Part shown: positions 1 to 7,930 of the stretch, piece by piece
Position numbering within the stretch: the stretch's first letter is position 1
Layout of the letters: each line of letters starts with the position of its first letter
Assembly (NCBI GenBank): GCA_028565715.1
Contig: JAOXYC010235348.1
Location: 1 to 16,055 of the forward strand
Direction of reading: 5' to 3'
Length of the DNA stretch: 16,055 nucleotides
From: Phoronis pallida
Taxonomy: Eukaryota > Phoronida > Phoronidae
The notes under the pieces: model-generated
Seen by the model: only the letters and a program-made list of their open reading frames with translations
Told to the model about the DNA's origin: nothing
The model's database searches: none
Translations under genes and position numbers: made by a program

Positions 1-3000
1 CTGTTTAACTTGCAATATGAGAAGCAGGGATTCCTGGACACCTTCAAGAAAGCCCTGTCAAAAAACAGGACGTCTTCTACTGGGGAACCCGCCACACCAA
101 CAAGCAAGAAATCGAATGGAACTGCGTTGTCAGCCGTTGAGGAGACATCATCTGCGGTGAGAAACTGTGCATTTACCACTTGTTCATAAATATATTAGTT
201 TAAACAGTATTTAGGACTTCCAAAATCACAACTTCCCTGATGTTTTGATCCATTAGTGAACTGATTGTGAGAGTATAAAGGTCTTCAATTTAAACTATTT
301 CTTGTTAGAATACAAATAAAGGTTCGATTCCCGGTGGTGTTCTGAATTTTTCTGTCTTTTCAAAATGTATTTCTTGTTAAAGCTTCTTAAAAATAGATGG
401 ACTAGATTACTCTTAGATTTTTGAAACAGAAAAAATGATTTGGTTAGATGGCTCTTACTCAACTGTAGCGACCTCTATCTGTCATTAAATAAACTAGACT
501 CTCATCAGTTTCCTTCAATCAGTTTTGCTCATTTCTTCTAGGTTACCAGACGCCAGTACAAAAACCAAAGAAGCAGTAAGCCCGTCTTCACCAGTATAGA
601 TAGGCAGGAATCAAGGGAGGCTAGGGAAAGGTTTGTGGACAGATTTCTAATTTTGTTAAAAAACAAAATATTTGATGTATGTGTTCTGATCAGAATCGTA
701 TGAATGAATATAGTGATCATTTGCTGTGCCGGAATCTGCCAATGATATGGGTATTTGAAATTTTCAAAACTTATTTATTTCCCTTACGAATCATTATTTG
801 ATATGAGTTGGATTTTATTGGTTATAAAATGGCATCTTTTTATCAAGATTGCTTCTTTATGATATCACATGGCTATTATAAGTTTTGTGATCAAGACAAA
901 TATATTTGTCGAAAATTTGAAGTTTTTACCGTTAACTGATTTTTACTTTACTATTTCAAGAATTGACGAGTATGATTATGATTGTTTATTGTAGGTTGAT
1001 GTCAGATGGTACAAGTGTCTCCAGTAATGGGCCGTCATTGTCAACATCATCATACAAAACCTGTAGTCCTGGCAACAGTCCACAGTCTAGTCCAAGCAGT
1101 ACACCATCTAAATCTAGGTACCTGACATTTGTTAATTGTTACATGTTGTTTTGAAAAATCAACTGTAAACATATTGCAAAACCTTGTCCATTTGTCTCAT
1201 CCAGTTAGTAATAAAAAAGTCAAATATATTCCCACAGACATATTTAGCATCTACATTTACTTTATATGGGACTTCAAATGGGATGCCACAAATTTATCTT
1301 AATAAGTGTAACAAGTCCAATAGTTAAAAAATTCCTTTTGAGAACAAGAAAACATTATAATATCGTTACGCAAAGGCCTGAATTTTTCATCCAAAACAAC
1401 AGTTTTATTAAATTTTTCAAAAATCCGAAATTTTCTGTTGCAATTTGTCTGCCCTGTTGAAAAAACAACGTGGATAAATAATAAAGCAATGGAGGTTGCT
1501 GGGCCCCCTGGGAGACCAATGTCTGGCTCTGAAAGGGTCAACCAGGCTAAAGATGTAATAAATGAAATAAATTTTAATTTCAGTCGAACGAAACACCTAT
1601 CCCGCTCCAGCTCACAATCTAGTGGTAGTTTCACAAGTATAGAAGAATGTCATGTGGAACCATACCATCATGATCACCATGACGACTCAGATACAGGCAT
1701 GGTGAGTCTTCAATGAGACAATATTCACATTCAAATAAAAACTGAGTTTTCGTTCGTCCCAATTCAAAGAGTGAGCAAAAAGAACTCGCCAAATTATTTC
1801 GCCATCCATCATGTCATTGCTGATGCCACTCTTTGAATGAGGACGAACGAAAACTCCGTTTATTATATGTTTCACACATCCTGATGAACTTTTTTTTAAA
1901 TATTCTCATTCATTGCGTTTCATTTAGCCACGGAAACATTTTTGATGGTCACAAAAGTGTTTGTCGGTCATATAGGTTTATTAATTTATTATATTCACAA
2001 TAAGGTTTTTTTTTTTAATTCTAAATTATGATGAAAAGTTTTGTTTTTGGTCTCCAGTGTTAAATTCAATGACTCGGAGGCACCTTTTCCTTAACCAAGT
2101 CAAATTTTTGTATAAACATCAAGTAATTAATAAATTGGTTTATTATGTTTTTATTGGCAATTCATAAAAAGCAATTTTGCAACTTGAAATCAATGATTAG
2201 GCATTTCAATTTTGGATTTCTTCCATTTTTTTCAAAGAAGTAAAAGAATTGGGGGCATTTCTAATCTTCATTCATCATTAGAATGTGACATGAGTTGTTA
2301 CTGTTTTCTTTCAAGGAGAGTATGTCATCATCGGAAACTCCGAGCCACAGCTTGGAGAAGAGGATGTTACAGTCGCACAGTTTCACCGAAGGGTGTATGA
2401 GGAGGCCTTCTGATGATGATGAAGGTAAGTTGGCTTGAACGAAACATGTTTTACTAAAACTTACAAGGAAAACTTTTTTGAACCAATTTTAAAAGTGACT
2501 TAAAGATGAATAAGCGGTATCCATGACCATAAATGTCATAGAAACAAATTGCAGTGAAAATTGTTGTACTTATTGTACTCTAAATATAAAAACCTTAGAC
2601 ATGCGTTTTTGATTAGGCCGTGGCTATTCGTACGGGCCCGTACGAATAGCCCAGAAAGGCCTCTGTGGCTATTCGTACGGGTATAGTTTCAACTTTACCC
2701 GCATGATGGCGACTATCACGACAGTCAAAGTGTGGCTCAAAATCGATGATAATGAACTTTTATATTATATTCCGGTTGTGACGGGAATGTAGAATTAGAA
2801 AATTGTTTGCGGCATAAAATTACTACTGAATCGTCCCGCATGGCTACGCGTCGTACAAGTCAACAATTATTGATTTTTAACCCAGACTTTTGGGCCAAAA
2901 TAAATTAGTGTAAAGAGCGGTGACGATTACATAGGTCTATACATGCCCGCCTACATGTATATTGTATTTGATTATATGTAACTGACAAACCATAACCATA

Positions 3001-4924
3001 ACATGATAACATTTTGTACGGTTGAGTCAGGCAAGAAAACCGGCGATCTTAGAAGCAGTGTTGTGACTGCTCATTTAACTGCGTGGTCCTCGGGGGTAAA
3101 TCATTCAAATAAGTCAGCCACCAAGTTTGTGTGACAAAAACTTTAACATATGTTATTCAAGGCGCAGAATTACTACATTTCATAATTTCAAAGACAGTGT
3201 CATTTATTCAACTTTGCGTAAGTTATAGTTCCAGGCTCGTCGACCTTGTCCGACCGATTTTGGGACGATTTCATTTTGCGTGTCATTTTAAAACCATGTT
3301 CTATAAAATAAACATTATGAACATAAATTGTTTTTATTTTTCTATGTCTATCATATTTTTAAAAGTGATCACTATCAATAACAACTATTTCGATAAACAA
3401 ATAAAAAACCTAATTAAAAAACCCCAAAATGGTTTGGGCTGACATTGAACCTGGGACCTTCGATAAAAACGGCTAACACCTTAACCACTCGACCACTATC
3501 ACTGAGTTGAAAATACTTAGTTACATAACGACCACAACATTTGAGACCAACTGAATGGGGATTGGAACAATGGGTGGATAGCGCCCGCTGCGTGAACTCT
3601 ATGCACTAAACCCGTACGATTAGCCAGAAAGGCCGTTTTGGCTATTCGTACGGGCCCGTATGATTAGTCAGAAAGACCGTTGTGGCTATTCGTACGGGCC
3701 CGTGCGATTAGCGTAAAATGCTCATTTGGCTTCGTTTTGATTAAGAATGAAGGTAGTAACAAGAATTTGCATCGAAAAATGATCAAATTGTGTAAGAAGT
3801 AGGTGAAAACGTTGAATTTCAATAATTCTACATTTGTAAGTAAGCGATGTATGAGTCAGTTTAAATAATATTGGAAAACGCTTTCTTGTTTTTTTGCAGG
3901 CCAAATGATGGATGATGAACACAGATCTGAAATCTACAAGTTACGCAATGAGAAACTGGATCTGGTCAAACAAAACTTGGCAAGTATTGATTATACACTT
4001 TGAAAAGACAGAAAAATTCAAAACCCGACCAGGAATCGAACCCGGGTCTCCTATACTCATGATAGACGTGCTTAAACCTCTACACCACCGAGCTCCTAGA
4101 AATTTCTGTGCTCATTTTTATGCTTTAAGCCAGTATATGTAATACCCCATGAGTGGCGCTGTGATACGCCTTTTCACATGATGTCTTTTCAAAATTTACA
4201 AAGCAATTTTATAAAACTTACAATGACGTGCATGATCCTCAACACATAACAAACTCTGGAGAATTCAAGATGCACTTTATGCAGGGGCTGTTTCTATTGA
4301 TTATTTGTTACAGTTGGTATTAAATGTTCTCTTGGATGGTCAACAATATTATCAATTATGATATACAAATCAATTTCAAATAATTTAGAAATTGTAATTA
4401 AAAACTTAAAAATTGTCAAATATATATTTGGCAGTTTTCTTGTTTGGAATTCAAATCTTGAGAAAATGAGATTTTTACAATAGGCTACGAAATGTGTGGA
4501 TATGATGTCACACATGTCTTAAAGAATAACAAAATCAAAAAAAAATAAAATTGGTTTGTTTAAATAAAGGGTAACATTGTCAACCATCCCAGAGAACGTG
4601 TAAAAATCAATGCAAATTGTATGAAAATAAAAAACCTTACTAGCAGACAAGTTTGTCAATGACTCCTACCTAAGCATTTTAAAGTTTTCATAATGTAATA
4701 AGGAGACAATTATGCATTTCAAGGAGTTCTAAACTATAGACTGAGTTGAGTTCACTTTCAGATGCCTAATTTTCATTTTTCCATCTTTACAGTCGAGTCA
4801 AAAAGAAATTAAGAAGTTAAAAGAAAACGAGCACAAGCTTGCCACAGATTTATCAAACGCTCAGAAAGAAGTCACCCGGTTGAAACAGCTGATGAATAAT
4901 ATCACACATGGGGCTGAAGTATAG
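1..4924 (+). CDS. RAP1GAP: Rap1 GTPase-activating protein (RAP1GAP/RAP1GAP2-like), 3' part, partial
   Basis: Seven exons join in one frame: 1-156, 542-630, 995-1117, 1584-1701, 2316-2424, 3900-3979 and 4793-4924. They encode the last 268 residues before a TAG stop. The gene starts upstream of the window, and the true 5' edge of the first visible exon cannot be seen. Rap1GAPs switch off the small GTPase Rap1 at membranes; their catalytic Asn-thumb domain is not in the window. Identity rests on the regulatory tail. GFLDTFKKAL resembles the GFFESFKR segment of vertebrate Rap1GAP. LSRSSSQSSGSFTS followed by DTGMESMSSSETPSHS aligns in order with the human tail (SRSSSSASSFAS, then DTGLESVSSSGTPH). 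This alignment is from memory, not a search. The tail is Ser-rich and likely phosphorylated, as in relatives. The last two exons add a charged coiled coil. Family assignment is good; paralog choice is open. Confidence 0.85.
321..331 (+). repeat. tRNA-like B-box remnant (SINE fragment)
   Basis: GGTTCGATTCC is an exact RNA polymerase III B box, followed by the CCGG of a T arm. No convincing A box or cloverleaf lies upstream in this intron (157-541), so this is a fragment of a tRNA-derived SINE and not a tRNA gene. Confidence 0.45.
1738..1861. repeat. Foldback (MITE-like) inverted repeat, 124 bp
   Basis: The left arm (1738-1775) contains GAGTTTTCGTTCGTCC then TTCAAAGAGTG. The right arm (1825-1861) is its reverse complement with a few mismatches. 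About 49 nt separate them. The two arms plus the short non-coding centre are typical of a non-autonomous DNA transposon. It sits in the Rap1GAP intron 1702-2315. Confidence 0.7.
2612..3713. repeat. Composite repeat flanked by 44-bp palindromic tandem units
   Basis: The left end has GGCTATTCGTACGGG at 2622 joined to its exact reverse complement, making a perfect 30-bp palindrome (2622-2651), then a 15-nt spacer and another copy at 2667. The right end (3611-3712) has three half-units of the type CCCGTACGATTAGCC at 44-bp spacing, alternating with copies of the 15-mer. The spacers start AGAAAG on the same strand at both ends, so the units read as direct repeats. The roughly 930 bp between holds a tRNA-like stretch and no recognised protein. 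It occupies most of intron 2425-3899. The class is unknown. Confidence 0.7.
3441..3496 (-). repeat. tRNA-derived SINE head (degenerate)
   Basis: On the minus strand the A-box-like GTGGTCGAGTGGTTAAGG (3496-3479) is followed by the B-box-like GGTTCAATGTC (3451-3441). Spacing suits a tRNA-Ser/Leu-type promoter, but the B box is off consensus and acceptor-stem pairing is not evident. It lies inside the palindrome-flanked composite element. Confidence 0.5.
3746..3862 (+). repeat. Dispersed repeat copy next to a Rap1GAP exon
   Basis: The stretch starting GAATGAAGGTAGTAACAAGA is nearly identical to 7091-7142. Its later part (TTTCAATAATTCTACATT, GTAAGTAAGCGATGTATG) matches 7300-7345. It ends about 40 bp before the acceptor of the exon at 3900, so the repeat supplies sequence close to the splice region. 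Confidence 0.7.
3980..3985 (+). other. GC-type 5' splice site (GC-AG intron 3980-4792)
   Basis: The exon ends ...AACTTG and continues GCAAGT, the strong downstream half of the GC-donor consensus. The intron ends TTTACAG at 4792. Only cutting before this GC keeps the coding frame: the nearby GT at 3984-3985 adds 4 nt and shifts the last exon, which is open only in phase 0. This is therefore read as a GC-AG intron; a transcript would confirm it. Confidence 0.7.
4023..4100 (-). repeat. tRNA-derived SINE head in Rap1GAP intron
   Basis: The minus strand shows an A-box-like TGGTGTAGAGGTTTAAG (4087-4071) and a perfect B box GGTTCGATTCC (4042-4032). The D, anticodon and T stems can be drawn, but the acceptor stem does not pair and the anticodon loop lacks T33. 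A SINE head or tRNA pseudogene fits better than a working tRNA gene. It begins within about 45 bp of the GC donor. Confidence 0.65.
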
Positions 4925-5618
4925 ACGAAGGACAACTGCAGCATTTTGCAATTAAATTAAAACTTAAAAGGATTATGGTGCTTGTGTGGAAGAAAAACAG
5001 ATCTATTTTATATCATCAAACTTTCCTTCGATTTCATTTGGTTGTTTATTTATGTTAATGGTTTGTTATTTGTTTTTGTTTGTTGGATGTCTTATTTGTT
5101 GGGGGACAATGCACCACGGGACAGAAAAATGAGTGAACAAACATTTGTATTTTGAGATATCTTGGAGAAATGTGATCCATTTTTTGTTTCTTTGAATTAT
5201 ATTTCTTGTGAACGATCCCACCTTAATTTACCTTAATTTTATCATCAACATTTTTGCTTTTTGAATTTTTTTTTAAAATAGAACATACAATTTTTCACTT
5301 ATGAAAGTAATTGTACTATTGAATGAATGGTAAACATCAAGATTATATCATCATATGTGATAAAAACCTCTCAACATTCATTATGTGTTTTATTAACACC
5401 CAAGTTGATCAAGCCTGCAAGAACCAAAATCAAGTGACGCCCGGCCTTATTGTTGAAAAATAATTATCTAAAACAAATTCGACAACCAAGTATTTTAATT
5501 TAGGAGAAGTTATTCCTCTTAAGATATCCTTTGATCCGCTAAAAGTGGTTGTTTTGTGTGGTGCTAGTGTTGACCGCGATGTCAATATTCCGGGAAAGTG
5601 ATGTTAAATTGTGATGTC

Positions 5619-5635
5619 TGTAAATAGTGTACATA
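5619..5635 (+). promoter_or_regulatory. Two adjacent Pumilio response elements in the 3' UTR
   Basis: TGTAAATA at 5619-5626 and TGTACATA at 5628-5635 both match TGTANATA, the eight-base site of PUF/Pumilio RNA-binding repressors, and are one nucleotide apart. Further matches lie at 5699-5706 (TGTAGATA) and 6017-6024 (TGTACATA). PUF binding usually shortens mRNA life or blocks translation; here it is a prediction from sequence. Confidence 0.45.
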
Positions 5636-6714
5636 TTTAGTCGTTTTCGCTCATGTTGTGATCCGTGCCAAAAAAGGTTCTTTGTATTAGCTTGTACTTG
5701 TAGATACCTGAAAATAGTATTTTGAAACTATGAAGTATATGGTCTATTTTTGAATGCTATGGTGTCGTACTCATTTTGAAGAAAGGTGCCTCATAATTAT
5801 CAGTATTTGTCATGTACGAGGATATTCTTTGAAAGAATATTTTGCAATCCATCTTTTAGTATACAAAATATCAGTAATTAGATTTGGTATTTTTAGTTCG
5901 AACACCTTGTGCTTGTGATTTCTCAAGAAGAAACATAAATTGGTAAAGAGTACACGTAAAGACAGAAATTAAAGAAGTGTGTATTGTCCAGGATATCATA
6001 GATATTAATCATGTCTTGTACATAATTTAGTAAGGTTAACACGCATACATGTTTTGAGGTGGAATATTTGATAAGTGCTCGTCTTGTTTCTTGCCAATAA
6101 TTGGAAAAAATCAAAATATTTAGGTGTTATTGTGAAACAACAGGAAAATAATTGGTAATTTCACTGGTCCAGTAACTAATTGAGCCGAATCGCACACCTT
6201 TAAAGTTCAAATGGCATATCCTGTAAGAATCTATTAAGTTTTTCTTGCTTGAATTTTCCATAAAGCATCTCATCCTAATTTGTTCTAAATGTTCTCATTC
6301 AGTGGTCAAATCAACAAAACTAAACATTTTCAAAACCTGATGAATATTGCTCGTTGCAATTTATTTTTTCTGCATTTTGTTATATCATGGTGCATTTGTC
6401 ACATTAGCTATGTAATACTAATTATAGTCTTCTCTTGTATTTAAAAATTAAATCAAAAAGCAATTAGCTGAAGGATTTCAGAATCAGTTGTGCCTTTCTA
6501 TGCCTTAATGTTTGATGTTAATTATAAATTTCTAGTCTATTTGTAATAATGCATACATAATTGATCATTGTATTTATTTAATTTGGAAAACCCATTAATT
6601 AATTTATATTAATTTTGTTGTTCTCTTTATAATTTAAAGCTATTGTGTAAATTATGTTAACAAGAAAGCATGAAGATGTTTATATTTATTTCATGCCAAA
6701 GAGTCGTTGTAAAA

Positions 6715-6720
6715 AATAAA
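6715..6720 (+). terminator. Candidate polyadenylation signal AATAAA (Rap1GAP)
   Basis: A canonical AATAAA hexamer is followed within 40 nt by U/GU-containing sequence (ttggtg, gagttttt). It is the first AATAAA after the stop codon. Further AATAAA copies occur downstream in the duplicated repeats near 6970 and at 7085 and are less likely to be the main site. Confidence 0.55.
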
Positions 6721-7538
6721 TTGGTGAAACGATAAAGCTGGAGTTTTTAATTTCTGAGATGATGTCGAGATCATCTCACATCACTTTTCTTTGCCGGGAA
6801 ACATCAAGTGCAACCAATCAGAGCAGTATTCAAATTAGTGCGATGAAATTGTGCTATGTGATTGGTTAAAATTATACATCACTACTTACGAATGTGAAAT
6901 TATCAACTATTGAATGAGGTCAATTGCGTTGGATTGTTTGTTACAAAGTGCATTCTTATATTCATCTGAACAAATAAATACCTTCGCTTCTTTCAAAATT
7001 GGCGGCCAATGCGACTTGATGAAATATCTCGACGGGTCACCAAGATAACTGAGATCAACTGTAACACACCAACATTGTGTTTTCAATAAAGAATGAAGGT
7101 AGTAACAAGAATTGGCAGCGAAAAATGATCAAATTGTTTAAGATTCATCTGAACAAATAAATACCTTCGCTTCTTTCAAAATTGGCGGCCAATGCGACTT
7201 GATGAAATATCTCAACGGGTCACCAAGATAACCGAGATCAACTGTAACACACCAACATCGTGTTGATCAAATTGTTTAAGAGAAACGGATGAAGCGTCGT
7301 ATTTCAATAATTGATAATTCTACATTCGTAAGTAGCGATGTATGCGTTTAATCTTGATCATTCTCAATAAAGTAGAGTTAGTAAAATCAGAGCTGACTAG
7401 ACTGAGCTTGATGAAATACCATGTTTGCTACGTAACCAACAATTCAAAATTGGAAATGTTTCAATTCAATATTCTACATTTAACTTTTTATTCTGTTCAA
7501 AAACTCAATTGAATGGATCTCGATAAAAAAATTGCTAA
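6721..7538. other. Repeat-filled spacer between convergent genes
   Basis: The end of the Rap1GAP gene and the end of SF3B4 face each other here. The region has no credible ORF. It holds a short hairpin (TGAGATGA/TCATCTCA, 6755-6778), a facing ACCAATCA/TGATTGGT pair (6815-6866), a repeat also found inverted in an ORC3 intron (6886-6943), and a 122-bp direct duplication. Confidence 0.7.
6960..7264 (+). repeat. Direct duplication of 122 bp with 61-bp spacer
   Basis: Copies at 6960-7081 and 7143-7264 are offset by exactly 183 bp and differ at only a few positions (for example tctcgacggg/tctcaacggg and cattgtg/catcgtg). The spacer (7082-7142) is a copy of the repeat at 3746, and part of it (gatcaaattgtttaag) recurs after the second copy, suggesting tandem duplication of a larger unit. 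High identity implies a recent event. Confidence 0.85.
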
Positions 7539-7544
7539 TTTATT
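7539..7544 (-). terminator. Candidate polyadenylation signal of SF3B4
   Basis: AATAAA on the minus strand is the first such hexamer downstream of the SF3B4 stop and gives a 3' UTR of about 390 nt. A second AATAAA is at 7492-7487. I saw no ATTAAA closer to the stop. Placement is inferred from the hexamer alone. Confidence 0.5.
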
Positions 7545-7627
7545 TTACAGATTCACATACAGTTTACAATACTTTTAAGAACATTTGTATACACTCGCTG
7601 CTCCTAGACAATCAGGATAGTAAGGTC

Positions 7628-7840
7628 TTCGAACATACTAGTCTAGTCTCGACTAGTCTTTGCTGCTTGCTGTGTTATCATTTGTTAGAGGCAAAATTCT
7701 CAAAATACCACCAAATTAACATGCCCCGGAGATTGAACTTTGCCTTGTTCGAACATTCTAGTCTAGTCCTTGCCATCATTTGTTCAGTGCAAAATTCTCA
7801 TAATACCAAATTATCCATCCGGAGATTGAACACTGCCTCA
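7628..7840. repeat. Imperfect tandem duplication in the SF3B4 3' UTR
   Basis: Two copies, 7628-7746 and 7748-7840, share TTCGAACAT, CTAGTCTAGTC, GCAAAATTCTCA, AATACCA and GGAGATTGAAC in the same order. The second copy lacks about 26 bp, including the CGACTAGTCTTTGCTGCTTG portion. It falls between the SF3B4 stop codon and the predicted polyA signal, so it is probably transcribed as 3' UTR. Confidence 0.75.
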
Positions 7841-7930
7841 TAATGCACATGACTATACTTTCATTTCATAAAACTGTACAATGTCCCACTATGTACACAA
7901 CTATTAAAGTTTCTTTCTGAAGCAACATGC

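Larger units (their letters stand above)
3900..4924 (+). other. Coiled-coil C-terminus of the Rap1GAP gene (last two exons)
   Basis: The final 70 or so residues, encoded by 3900-3979 and 4793-4924, change from low-complexity Ser-rich to strongly helical and charged. SEIYKLRNEKLDLVKQNL is followed by KEIKKLKENEHKLATDL and KEVTRLKQLMNNI, with Leu, Ile or Val at heptad-like spacing, and the protein ends HGAEV. Only reading phase 0 keeps the last exon open, because both other phases hit a stop within about 30 nt. A C-terminal leucine zipper is known in the related SPA-1/SIPA1 RapGAPs, so this may be a dimerisation or anchoring module. That role is inferred. Confidence 0.75.
4925..6720 (+). other. 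3' UTR of the Rap1GAP gene
   Basis: This long AT-rich non-coding stretch follows the TAG stop and shows no believable ORF. The first AATAAA downstream of the stop ends it, giving a UTR of about 1.8 kb. Weaker ATTAAA hexamers near 4951-4960 and 6446 could give shorter forms. It carries four Pumilio-type sites, annotated separately. The 3' limit is inferred from the hexamer only. Confidence 0.6.

Noticed and set aside
3131-3442. 103-residue ORF inside the palindrome-flanked insert
   Set aside because: It shows no recognised motif, has intron-like composition, and ends within the tRNA-like region. An ORF this long is expected by chance in AT-rich DNA, and no start context supports it.
2612-3713. 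CRISPR array
   Set aside because: Palindromic 44-bp units are directly adjacent with near-constant spacers, and the setting is a eukaryotic intron.
3984-3985. Canonical GT donor for the Rap1GAP exon at 3900
   Set aside because: It would shift the frame so that the final exon meets an early stop.
4023-4100. Functional tRNA gene (minus strand)
   Set aside because: A and B boxes are present, but the acceptor stem does not pair and the loop lacks T33. SINE-type remnant preferred.
5923-6114. Minus-strand 63-residue ORF in the Rap1GAP 3' UTR
   Set aside because: No motif, no splice context, low-complexity AT-rich composition; a chance ORF.
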